Shown here piece after piece: positions 8,367-14,648 of a stretch of 20,761 bases of DNA; position 1 is the stretch's first letter; each line of letters opens with the position of its first letter. The stretch is from assembly GCA_934095965.1 (NCBI GenBank), contig CAKOKR010000023.1, positions 1 through 20,761 of the forward strand, written 5' to 3'. The translations under genes were made by a program, and so were the position numbers. This DNA is from an uncultured Bacilli bacterium (GTDB lineage Bacteria > Bacillota_I > Bacilli_A > RF39 > UBA660). The notes below the pieces were generated by a model that saw only the letters and a list, made by a program, of their open reading frames with translations, ran no database searches and was not told where the DNA came from.

Positions 8367-8386
8367 TATAATTCCTCCACTTCATA

Positions 8387-8413
8387 AATATACCACAAAT
8401 CCATTTTTTTCAA
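8387..8413 (-). promoter_or_regulatory. Promoter of the nuclease/SDR operon
   Basis: Minus strand: TTGAAA (8413-8408), 15-base spacer ending TGG, then TATATT (8392-8387), an extended -10. The spacer is short but the TGn compensates. It overlaps the T-tract of the terminator of the preceding gene. Confidence 0.5.
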
Positions 8414-8451
8414 AATAAAAAAATATGTAAAATTACAACGACTTTACACAT
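8412..8451 (-). terminator. Intrinsic terminator of the D,D-peptidase gene
   Basis: Minus strand ATGTGTAAAG (8451-8442) pairs with TTTTACATAT (8432-8423), allowing two G-T pairs, around a 9-base loop that contains the TAA stop codon. A T-rich run interrupted by one A (TTTTTTTATTTT) follows. Confidence 0.7.
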
Positions 8452-9023
8452 TTTTTATATTCTTCTAATGTTTGATTAGTTTGATATAACTCTAAAGCAA
8501 GTTCTAATCCCACAAATCTATAATGCCATGGTTCAAAATTAAACCCCGTTATATCTTCTTTACCCTTCGGATATCTAAGTATAAACCCATACTTATAAGC
8601 ATTTTCTTTTAACCAAATAGCTTCTTTATCACTTTCTAATACCTCATCCGAGTAAACACCATCTTTATAATAAGCAAAATCTATAGCTAACCCAGTTTGA
8701 TGTTCACTAGCACCAGGTAATGCCACTAATTTATATGCATCACTCCCTTTTAATTTAATCTCATTTTCTAAAATTTGTTTTTGATAAAATCCACTACGAT
8801 AAGCACTATCAACAATCAAAGGAAATCCCAAATTATTAGCATCTCTAATCAAAGCATCAATATATGGCTTAACATCAATTCTAAGCATTGGTTTTAAACT
8901 TGGATCTTGATAATTTCTAAAATTATTTTTATTTTCATCAACAACATACAAATTACTTGGCACATAATTTATATCTAACATATTATCTTTATTAACTAAA
9001 ACATCAATATCATAATCTTTCAT
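8433..9023 (-). CDS. VanY/VanXY-like D,D-peptidase (M15B), soluble
   Basis: 196 residues. A complete peptidase M15B core: YRS (Arg 76), LPGASEHQTGLAIDF with zinc ligands His 108 and Asp 115, YGFILRYP, and the EPWH motif with catalytic Glu 164 and zinc ligand His 167. These enzymes cleave the terminal D-Ala of peptidoglycan precursors. There is no signal peptide or membrane helix: the protein starts MKDYDIDVLVNKDN after a good GGAGG site, so a missed upstream exporter signal is unlikely. Size and cytoplasmic location resemble VanXY enzymes of VanC-type resistance rather than anchored VanY, but no vanC-, vanT- or vanRS-like gene is in the window. Its 41-base upstream gap is filled by the dehydrogenase terminator, so it may depend on read-through. 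Confidence 0.85.
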   Translation of the reverse strand: MKDYDIDVLVNKDNMLDINYVPSNLYVVDENKNNFRNYQDPSLKPMLRIDVKPYIDALIRDANNLGFPLIVDSAYRSGFYQKQILENEIKLKGSDAYKLVALPGASEHQTGLAIDFAYYKDGVYSDEVLESDKEAIWLKENAYKYGFILRYPKGKEDITGFNFEPWHYRFVGLELALELYQTNQTLEEYKKCVKSL

Positions 9024-9042
9024 AAATCCTCCATTTAATTAT

Positions 9043-9067
9043 AAAAAAATAGTCTTATAAAAGACTA
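9043..9067 (-). terminator. Intrinsic terminator of the zinc dehydrogenase gene
   Basis: Minus strand TAGTCTT (9067-9061), loop TTAT, AAGACTA (9056-9050), then seven T (9049-9043). The TAG stop codon is the first three bases of the stem. Confidence 0.85.
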
Positions 9068-10090
9068 CTTATTCGGATCAACTATTATTTTAACTGCAGA
9101 ATCTTTACCACTAGTTAGTCTTTCATATGCTTTTTGAACACCATCTAAAGGCACAACATCATCTACAAATTTCATAACATCTAATTTTTGATTAGCAATT
9201 AAATCAATACATGACTTAAATTCATCATATGTATAAGCAATAGCACCTTGAACTACAAGTTCTTTCAAAACAGCCATTACTGTGTATGTTGGTACCGCTT
9301 CAGTTGCAACTCCTACAAGTACAACAATACCACCAGGTTTAACCATTGTAATTGCACTATTAACTGCAGCACTATTACCACAACACTCAATAACTACATC
9401 AAAACCACCATTAGTTTTTTCCATCATCTTTGGTACTAAATTTTCATCTAGGGCATTAAACCATTCATCAGCAACACCAAGTTTAACACTCTTTTTACCT
9501 CTTTCTTCATTAGTTTCAGTAACAACTACTCTACTAGCACCTTCAAGTTTAGCAAACATCGCACTAACAAGTCCAATGATTCCACCACCAATAACAAGTA
9601 CATCATCACCAACTGCAATTCTACCTAAATGAGCAGCATGAAGTCCTACAGCAACAGGTTCAACCATGGCAACTTCTTCATCCATCATATCATCTGGAAC
9701 TTTAATTACCATATCACTACGAACAGCAATTCTACTTGTAAGTCCACCTGGATTATTTATAGATAAACCAACAGCTTCATTCCATGTTTGACTACAATAT
9801 TGAACCTCACCCTTACGACAAGCTTCACATTTACCACATGGAGAAATAGGAAGTGCAGTAACTCTATCTCCAACTTCAAGATCCAATCTATCACCAGGAT
9901 CTACTACTCTACCACAAAATTCATGTCCCATAACAAGACCTTTCGGTGCACCATTTACCCAATTATGAATATCAGAACCACAAATACCAGTTTTAATAAC
10001 ATCAATAATTACTTTACTTCCATCAGCAACTGGTTCATTAATTTCTTTAATTTCAAATTGTTTAACGCCTTTAATTACACAAGCTTTCAC
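9065..10090 (-). CDS. Zinc-dependent alcohol/polyol dehydrogenase (MDR family)
   Basis: 341 residues from the GTG at 10090. Medium-chain dehydrogenase layout: catalytic-zinc residues in GICGSDIH (Cys 37) and GHEFCGRV (His 56, Glu 57), structural-zinc cysteines in CGKCEACRKGEVQYC (85, 88, 91, 99), the Glu in MVEPVAVGLHA (about 144), and the Rossmann loop VIGGGIIGL (about 168). The sequence is in the sorbitol/threonine/butanediol dehydrogenase range; the exact substrate is uncertain. TETNEERG after the second strand suggests NAD(H) preference. An ATG at 10099 directly abuts AAGGAG and cannot be well placed, while the GTG nine bases on gives the family-typical N-terminus MKACVIKG. Monocistronic, with its own promoter and terminator. 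Confidence 0.9.
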   Translation of the reverse strand: MKACVIKGVKQFEIKEINEPVADGSKVIIDVIKTGICGSDIHNWVNGAPKGLVMGHEFCGRVVDPGDRLDLEVGDRVTALPISPCGKCEACRKGEVQYCSQTWNEAVGLSINNPGGLTSRIAVRSDMVIKVPDDMMDEEVAMVEPVAVGLHAAHLGRIAVGDDVLVIGGGIIGLVSAMFAKLEGASRVVVTETNEERGKKSVKLGVADEWFNALDENLVPKMMEKTNGGFDVVIECCGNSAAVNSAITMVKPGGIVVLVGVATEAVPTYTVMAVLKELVVQGAIAYTYDEFKSCIDLIANQKLDVMKFVDDVVPLDGVQKAYERLTSGKDSAVKIIVDPNK

Positions 10091-10114
10091 TAACAACATC
10101 TCCTTACTATCTCA

Positions 10115-10123
10115 ATTATAACA
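10115..10123 (-). promoter_or_regulatory. Extended -10 promoter of the dehydrogenase gene
   Basis: Minus strand TGT followed by TATAAT (10120-10115), 24 bases upstream of the GTG. No convincing -35 at 16-18 bases; a TTGATG lies 20 bases upstream (10146-10141), overlapping the T-tract of the previous terminator. Confidence 0.55.
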
Positions 10124-10143
10124 TTTATACAAACAAAATACAT

Positions 10144-10180
10144 CAAAAAAAAGAAAACAATTTACATAAACATGTAAATT
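10144..10180 (-). terminator. Intrinsic terminator downstream of the variable surface protein gene
   Basis: Minus strand AATTTACAT (10180-10172), loop GTTT, ATGTAAATT (10167-10159), then GTTTTCTTTTTTTT. It lies 220 bases past the stop of the 10400 gene, so the transcript includes the GC-rich block and hairpin. Confidence 0.85.
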
Positions 10181-10247
10181 ACAGGAAATATATACCTTAA
10201 AATTACCCATTTGGACTTACATCTTTTGAAATGCCAATTTTTTGTTA

Positions 10248-10328
10248 TTAATTTTTGCCTGCGGCACTGCCCTGCCTGCACTTACTATAGTCACAGCAGA
10301 TTATGTTCTTCCAGAAGGCTTTCTCCAT
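10248..10328 (-). CDS. Possible 26-residue cysteine-containing ORF
   Basis: Minus-strand frame from ATG 10328 to TAA 10248. It begins MEKAFWKNIICCDYSK, then CRQGSAAGKN. An in-frame TGA lies just upstream, so it is not the end of a longer local ORF. No clear ribosome site. It is in the GC-rich block and unlike its AT-rich surroundings in codon use. It could be a fragment carried with the DGR target cassette or a chance frame. Confidence 0.25.
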   Translation of the reverse strand: MEKAFWKNIICCDYSKCRQGSAAGKN

Positions 10329-10356
10329 AATTGTCTCTGCACTATTTCTTCACCGA

Positions 10357-10385
10357 TCTGTCCAGCACCTTCTTCGCTGGACAGA
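10357..10385 (-). other. Hairpin 14 bases past the stop of the variable gene
   Basis: Minus strand TCTGTCCAGC (10385-10376), 9-base loop GAAGAAGGT, GCTGGACAGA (10366-10357): a perfect 10-bp, GC-rich stem. No T-run follows on either strand, so it is not an intrinsic terminator. In characterised DGRs a hairpin or cruciform lies just past the variable repeat and promotes target recognition; this one is in a comparable place, though its loop is longer than the 4-base loop of the phage BPP-1 element. That assignment is inference. Confidence 0.55.
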
Positions 10386-10399
10386 CTATATTTTCCATT

Positions 10400-12001
10400 T
10401 CAAAGTTTTACTCTGATCGGGTTGAATACACTGCCATCACCTGAAGAAAATTTAACAGATGATGAGAGAAAAAAGACTGGTCGGACCGCTTGGCCATCGC
10501 TCGCCCTGCTGCCGTTGACGTATCCAGAATCGTAAATACTAAACAAATAGTTGGAGTATTCCGCTAAGCGGGAAATTGTCCATTCATCAAGTCCCATATA
10601 CATCCAATTCATATTTCTTGCTGATCGATAATCTATTAATGTTGTTGTCCATGCACTTGGATCTGCTGCAAATCCAAAATCACTTACATACATTAATCCG
10701 ATTTTTGCATTGTATTCTGTTGCATTATCTGTAGAATTTGTTGTTACTGGTTTTACTACTTCATTTTGATATACAATTGATGGAATAACATATTCTATAA
10801 TTTCAGCTGTATTTCCTCCAACTTTCCAAGTAGTCGTATCTATCATTTTTGCCCATTTACTTCCTATATTATTTAGATAATTTGTATTTAAATTTGTTTT
10901 ATTAAATAAACTTGTACTCCATGTATTTGATCCATATTGATTATTTCCTGTATGATCTGATAATCCATTATAATTCCACATATATCCACTTATTTCCTTA
11001 GATGGAATTCCATTATAATATATTTTATCGGCTGAATATGCTGCTTTATAATCGCCATCTGTTCCAAGTAAATTACTATTTGCATAATCATATTTGATTA
11101 ATTTTACTCTATTATCAAATACTCCGATTATTCCATATAAATTATCTACTGGACAATTTTCTTCTTCACTCCCAAAACAGACAAAATTATTAACAACATC
11201 AATTGCTCCGGCATATCTAAAACTATTATCTCCTGCTCCATTTGTTAGGTTTGCATCATGATAATATAATCCTGTTAATGATGGATCTCCTTTTGTTCCT
11301 AGTGTTTCTAGTACTGTTACTAAATTATCTCCATTTTTAGCAACATCTGAAATGCTAGTTATCATCTTTTCTTTTTGAATTATTAATTTTCCACTTAAAT
11401 TTTTACCAGTATTATTATTTTGGTCAAAACTATGATTTACTAGTGTTATTGTAACTGTATATTCTTCAACAGTTTTAGGTGATGCACTTATTTCTTTGTT
11501 TGAAAATAATGCTATTAATCCCTTTTTAGTTGTGATATCAAAACCTGAAATTGAAGTATTTTTGCCATCTGTTACTGTTATATAATCTAGACCTGTTATA
11601 CTAGTTACTGGGTTACCAGATGTCTTATCTATTATTTGTAATAATAACTCTGGTGTACCAGTGTTAGTGTATGTAAATGTATTTGTTTCTATATTTAAAT
11701 ACATGTAATAGTTTGCAGTTGCAGTATTTGTTTTATTATTTGCTTGAAGTGTTGCTCTAGCAAATGTTGAACCAGTTCTATTACCTTTGCCTTGTGCAAA
11801 ACTTTCTTGATCTGCAGTTATATTTATTGCATCTCTTGTTTCAAATGTTAATACATCTGTTGTGTAGGTTGTAACGCTAACATCTGCATTAGATGAAGCC
11901 CCATACTGATTTTGAAAATATGCATATGTTGCTCCGACTACTAGAAGTGCTAGTGTTACTATTGCTATTGCACTAAATATTTTTACATTTTTCTTTTCCA
12001 T
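10400..12001 (-). CDS. Secreted/surface protein with SipW-class N-terminus and putative DGR variable C-terminus
   Basis: 533 residues. The N-terminus (KKNVKIFSAIAIVTLALLVV then GATYAYF) matches the SipW-cognate signal class of TasA/CalY-like proteins, with likely cleavage near ATYA. Residues ~35-215 are Thr/Asn-rich beta-type sequence of TasA-like style. Residues ~240-533 form a second domain ending WMYMGLDEWTISR, then a hypervariable-looking stretch (479-504), then AVRPVFFLSSSVKF and the end GDGSVFNPI. This resembles C-type-lectin-like domains diversified by DGRs. Codons 476-509 are much richer in G/C than the rest of the window, with third positions mostly C or T and first and second positions mixed. 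No SipW peptidase, reverse transcriptase or template repeat is in the window. Likely a surface-exposed binding protein. It starts 35 bases after the MscS gene. Confidence 0.8.
   Translation of the reverse strand: MEKKNVKIFSAIAIVTLALLVVGATYAYFQNQYGASSNADVSVTTYTTDVLTFETRDAINITADQESFAQGKGNRTGSTFARATLQANNKTNTATANYYMYLNIETNTFTYTNTGTPELLLQIIDKTSGNPVTSITGLDYITVTDGKNTSISGFDITTKKGLIALFSNKEISASPKTVEEYTVTITLVNHSFDQNNNTGKNLSGKLIIQKEKMITSISDVAKNGDNLVTVLETLGTKGDPSLTGLYYHDANLTNGAGDNSFRYAGAIDVVNNFVCFGSEEENCPVDNLYGIIGVFDNRVKLIKYDYANSNLLGTDGDYKAAYSADKIYYNGIPSKEISGYMWNYNGLSDHTGNNQYGSNTWSTSLFNKTNLNTNYLNNIGSKWAKMIDTTTWKVGGNTAEIIEYVIPSIVYQNEVVKPVTTNSTDNATEYNAKIGLMYVSDFGFAADPSAWTTTLIDYRSARNMNWMYMGLDEWTISRLAEYSNYLFSIYDSGYVNGSRASDGQAVRPVFFLSSSVKFSSGDGSVFNPIRVKL
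10475..10576 (-). repeat. Putative DGR variable repeat (VR) with GC-rich 3' end
   Basis: Coding positions for residues 476-509. Between the fixed-looking EWTISR and AVRPVFF, codons for 490-504 read TAC GAT TCT GGA TAC then GTC AAC GGC AGC AGG then GCG AGC GAT GGC CAA. Eleven of these 15 end in C or T while their first two bases vary, as expected if AAC/AAT codons in a template were mutated at adenines. The following GCGGTCCGACCAGTC (10489-10475) is a GC-rich tract where an initiation-of-mutagenic-homing site would be expected. No template copy exists in this window, so boundaries are estimates. Confidence 0.55.
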
Positions 12002-12036
12002 AATAAAAGACTTCCTTCCTATTCTAAATCAAGTAT

Positions 12037-12873
12037 TTATTTATTATTTTTCTTATTTGTTACTACCACATGTGGATAAGGAATTTCAATATTTTCTTCA
12101 TCAAATCTTTTCTTAATAACATAATTTAATTTATACATATTATCATATACATCACTATTATCTTTACCCCAAACCCAAGCTCTTAAACTAATACTTGAAT
12201 CATTCCAACTAGCAACTCTAACCTTTGGAAACTCAACATCTTTATTTATACCTTTTTTACTTGGTCTATATAACTTCTTCATTTCATCTTTGATAATACT
12301 TATTGCTTTATCAATATCAGCTTCATAAGAAATTGAATAATCCACTAACTTAACATTTTCATTATCTTTATAATTAAAGTTCTCAATAATATATGAATTC
12401 ATTTGACAATTTGGTATAATTACCCTTCTATTATTTATTGTTCTAATAATTGTATGTCTCATTGTTATATCTTCAACTGTACCACTAACCCCTTGCATTG
12501 AACACTCAATAAAATCTCCAACCTCATAAGCATCTCCAATAACTAAAGCTAAACTTCCAAAAAAATTCTTCATACTTTCTTGAGCAGCAAGACCTAAAAC
12601 TACAGATCCAATTCCTAGTCCTGATAACACAGTTATTGAAAACTTATGAAAAGCATCAAATTGTTCTAAACAAAGAAGTATCATCAAAGAATAAAGTATT
12701 AACTTCTTAATTCTTTTAATAAACATTAAAAGTGTTGTAACGTTCTTTTTTCTTTTTCTTCTTATTGTTCTATTTATTAATTCATCAAGTACTTTATTAA
12801 TAGCCACAATTATAGCAATAATTACAACAATACTTATAAATTTATCTAAATACTTATCAAGAAAATCCTTCAT
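12037..12873 (-). CDS. MscS-family small-conductance mechanosensitive channel
   Basis: 278 residues from the second of two adjacent ATGs (12873), five bases after AGGTG; the first, at 12876, is only two bases away. Three membrane helices: about 12-30, 55-72, and the pore helix with FSITVLSGLGIGSVVLGLAA, then the beta domain with VGDFIECSMQGVSGTVEDI and RRVIIPNCQMNS, both MscS hallmarks, and the C-terminal alpha/beta domain ending ENIEIPYPHVVV. These channels open under membrane tension during osmotic downshock. Length is typical for the short MscS/YkuT class. No terminator is seen between it and the surface protein gene, so the two may share a transcript. Confidence 0.92.
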   Translation of the reverse strand: MKDFLDKYLDKFISIVVIIAIIVAINKVLDELINRTIRRKRKKNVTTLLMFIKRIKKLILYSLMILLCLEQFDAFHKFSITVLSGLGIGSVVLGLAAQESMKNFFGSLALVIGDAYEVGDFIECSMQGVSGTVEDITMRHTIIRTINNRRVIIPNCQMNSYIIENFNYKDNENVKLVDYSISYEADIDKAISIIKDEMKKLYRPSKKGINKDVEFPKVRVASWNDSSISLRAWVWGKDNSDVYDNMYKLNYVIKKRFDEENIEIPYPHVVVTNKKNNK

Positions 12874-12889
12874 CATATCACCTACACTA

Positions 12890-12918
12890 ATAATATCACA
12901 TAACTAAATAATTTGCAA
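12890..12918 (-). promoter_or_regulatory. Promoter of the MscS gene, divergent
   Basis: Minus strand TTGCAA (12918-12913), 17-base spacer ending TGA, TATTAT (12895-12890): an extended -10. The leader would be very short, about 10 bases. The TTGCAA is self-complementary and also serves the plus-strand promoter. Confidence 0.5.
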
Positions 12919-12940
12919 TTTTTTTAGAATATGATATAAT
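12912..12940 (+). promoter_or_regulatory. Promoter of the plus-strand hypothetical gene
   Basis: Plus strand TTTGCA (12912-12917) or TTGCAA (12913-12918), spacer of 17 or 16 bases ending TGA, and perfect TATAAT (12935-12940). An AAGGAGGT ribosome site follows at 12952. Confidence 0.7.
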
Positions 12941-12964
12941 AATTAACCAATAAGGAGGTAACCC

Positions 12965-13711
12965 ATGAATTATTTAAGTATTGGTACAAAATATATATCA
13001 AAAAGTTTATTTCAACCAATAAAAAATGGTAATGGTTTTAAGCCCTACGGAGGTATCTGGGCAACAATACATAATAAAGAATATAAAAACTACAATGAAT
13101 GGATGGATCATGTTATATTAAATCCATACATACTTTTTAATATATATAAAGATAATCCTTTAGAAATACCTGCAGTTTATTTAACTCTAAAAGATAATAC
13201 TAATATTTATACATTAGATAACAAAGAAAAACTAAACTATCTTCTTAAAACTTACCCATTAAATAACTGGATTAATTTTGAAAAGTTATCAAATAATTAT
13301 GATGGAATTTATATAAATATTTTAGAACTTGCTAGATGTACAACCAAAGAACAATTTAACAAACTATTATCATACTCAGTAAATACATTAATATTATTTA
13401 ACCCAGATTGCATAGATTATTATCAAAAAACTACAATAAATATTAATACTCTAGATTTTAATCCAGCATCCCTAGAAATGGGATACACAATAAATATTGA
13501 TGATAATCATGAAACAATCGGATTAGAAAATACTGATATAATTAATTTACTTGAAAGAATAAAAAAATATATCAAAGATAAGAACTTACCATATGATATA
13601 AATAGTTTTCTAAAACTTGAACAAGTATTTAAAAATGATATAAACAAAACCGATATTCCTATTCCAAAAAAAGAAGCTTTACTAATAAGAAAAGCTTTTC
13701 ACAGTATTTAA
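12965..13711 (+). CDS. Uncharacterised protein with KPYGGIW motif
   Basis: 248 residues, no signal peptide or membrane helix. The first part has FKPYGGIWATIHN followed by NYNEWMDHV and later NWINFEKLSNNYDGIYINI. This order (KPxGGxW, W near a charged cluster, then W-x-x-x-x-x-x-x-Y-D-G-I) recalls a widespread uncharacterised family found in phages and bacteria (for example sequences of the style KPxGGLW...W..W...YDGI); I cannot name it with certainty. Its usual later aromatic WYYGWDCASGC-like stretch is not conserved here (NTLILFNPDCIDYY instead). The C-terminal ~80 residues are helical and lysine-rich. Only plus-strand gene in the window, with consensus promoter, perfect AAGGAGGT and its own terminator, so it is expressed alone. 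Confidence 0.75.
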   Translation: MNYLSIGTKYISKSLFQPIKNGNGFKPYGGIWATIHNKEYKNYNEWMDHVILNPYILFNIYKDNPLEIPAVYLTLKDNTNIYTLDNKEKLNYLLKTYPLNNWINFEKLSNNYDGIYINILELARCTTKEQFNKLLSYSVNTLILFNPDCIDYYQKTTININTLDFNPASLEMGYTINIDDNHETIGLENTDIINLLERIKKYIKDKNLPYDINSFLKLEQVFKNDINKTDIPIPKKEALLIRKAFHSI

Positions 13712-13732
13712 TCAATTTTAAATACTTTTTTT
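13703..13732 (+). terminator. Intrinsic terminator of the plus-strand gene
   Basis: Plus strand AGTATTTAA (13703-13711, includes the TAA stop), 6-base loop, TTAAATACT (13718-13726), then six more T. The T-run is absent on the minus side, so it is one-directional, and it lies inside the last codons of the convergent DedA-like gene. Confidence 0.75.
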
Positions 13733-14292
13733 ATGATTAAACTTACTAAATAAGCAACCACCATCATCACAATAACAGTTATAATACTCCTTGGATTATG
13801 TAAACTTTCAAGAAGCCCAGTACCCACAACTCCCCAGAAATATACTAAAAATATTTTACTTATCAATATAGCTACACTAAACTTTTTAAAATCCATATTA
13901 CATATACCTGCAGCAATATTAACCATAAAAGCTGGTGTAAATGGAATAGCAAGTATTACTGTTATTTTACTTAAACTTAAATTTTCAATATAACTCATCC
14001 ACTTAGTTAATAAATCAACATTATTTATTTTTTTTAATACCCAATTTCTTAAAAACTTTTTAACTAAAAAATAAGATAAAAAACAACCAATACACGTACA
14101 TATCCATGAAATAATAAAACCAACTAACTTACCATAAGCAACAAAATTAAGAGTAATAAACACAAACAATGGAAGTGGTGGTATTATACTTTCTAAAATA
14201 ATAAACACACAACCAAGCAAAGGACCATATACACCTAATGCATCTATTGTATTCATAACAAATATATAAAAACTATTAAATAATTCACTCAT
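13708..14292 (-). CDS. DedA/TVP38-type (VTT domain) membrane protein
   Basis: 194 residues from ATG 14292, chosen for AAAGAGGT five bases upstream; the frame continues to 14319 without a ribosome site. Several membrane helices with VTT-family signatures: LGVYGPLLGCVFIILESIIP followed by PLPLFVFITLNFVAYG, then a basic loop, AIPFTPAFMVNIAAGICNM and YFWGVVGTGLL. VTT/DedA proteins are linked to lipid scrambling (undecaprenyl-phosphate or phospholipid recycling) and membrane homeostasis; which applies here is unknown. It converges on the plus-strand gene: the two TAA stops share the bases TTA, so the genes overlap by four. A promoter-like sequence lies between it and the rhodanese-like gene. Confidence 0.85.
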   Translation of the reverse strand: MSELFNSFYIFVMNTIDALGVYGPLLGCVFIILESIIPPLPLFVFITLNFVAYGKLVGFIISWICTCIGCFLSYFLVKKFLRNWVLKKINNVDLLTKWMSYIENLSLSKITVILAIPFTPAFMVNIAAGICNMDFKKFSVAILISKIFLVYFWGVVGTGLLESLHNPRSIITVIVMMVVAYLVSLIIKKVFKID

Positions 14293-14309
14293 AAAATACC
14301 TCTTTATAT

Positions 14310-14337
14310 ATTTTACCACAAAATACTAAAAATACAA
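14310..14337 (-). promoter_or_regulatory. Promoter of the DedA-like gene
   Basis: Minus strand TTGTAT (14337-14332), 16-base spacer ending TGG, TAAAAT (14315-14310): an extended -10, about 18 bases before the ATG. Confidence 0.55.
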
Positions 14338-14339
14338 TT

Positions 14340-14594
14340 TTATTTAATAACTTGTGTTACATCATAACCTAAATACTCTAAATAAGCAACAACTTTTCTA
14401 CTCAAAGTACCTTTACTACATATAATATAATACTTCTTTTTATAATCAAGTAACATTTTATAATTCATAAGTAATTTATCTGCATATATATTAATACTTC
14501 CTGGTGTTGGATCTTCTTTATAATCCAAAGGATGTTTTACATCTATTAAAATTCCTAAATTACTATTATAATCACTTAAATTAATTCTTTTCAT
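14340..14594 (-). CDS. Small rhodanese-like protein
   Basis: 84 residues from ATG 14594. The frame is open further upstream, but that part overlaps the terminator of the coupling-protein gene and reads through its tail, so the internal ATG with GTGAT just before it is preferred. It is a minimal single-domain rhodanese: LGILIDVKHPLDYKEDPTPG corresponds to the D-V-R/E-x-x-E-(F/Y) and G-(A/S)-I-N region, and YYIICSKGTLSRKVVAYLE holds the loop cysteine before the helix, ending GYDVTQVIK. The loop CSKGTLS is close to the usual C-x-x-G-x-x-S. Cytosolic; sulfur or redox partner unknown. It lies between the coupling-protein gene and the DedA-like gene with no obvious link to either. Confidence 0.78.
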   Translation of the reverse strand: MKRINLSDYNSNLGILIDVKHPLDYKEDPTPGSINIYADKLLMNYKMLLDYKKKYYIICSKGTLSRKVVAYLEYLGYDVTQVIK

Positions 14595-14626
14595 AATATC
14601 ACAATATATATTATGAAAATAGTTCC

Positions 14627-14648
14627 AAAAGAAAAAGGCTTTACGCCT
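14627..14648 (-). terminator. Intrinsic terminator of the coupling-protein gene
   Basis: Minus strand AGGC (14648-14645), loop GTAAA, GCCT (14639-14636), then TTTTCTTTT. Short stem but strong T-run. The TAG stop codon (14649-14647) overlaps the stem. Confidence 0.6.

Larger units (their letters stand above)
10241..10399 (-). other. GC-rich block downstream of the putative variable repeat
   Basis: The 309-base gap between the dehydrogenase and the surface protein gene holds the dehydrogenase promoter, a terminator and, nearest the surface gene, this block. G/C is 31 of 60 bases at 10261-10320, against 9 of 60 in a typical stretch such as 19021-19080. It contains a 10-bp stem hairpin (10357-10385), a small cysteine-containing ORF (10248-10328) and short repeats of CCTGC. 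Base composition changes sharply near 10250, so the block and the end of the gene look like one foreign or specially maintained unit, consistent with sequence downstream of a DGR target. Nothing in it matches a gene I know. Confidence 0.5.

Noticed and set aside
9282..9632. 116-residue plus-strand ORF inside the zinc dehydrogenase gene
   Set aside because: Antisense shadow of a gene with complete family motifs; low-complexity Thr/Ser/Pro product and no ribosome site.
10357..10385. Reading the GC-rich hairpin as the terminator of the surface protein gene
   Set aside because: No T-run follows on either strand, and a convincing terminator with a long T-run exists at 10144-10180.
10242..10535. 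97-residue plus-strand ORF across the end of the surface protein gene
   Set aside because: It is antisense to the variable region and GC-rich block, has no ribosome site, and is open mainly because the region is GC-rich.
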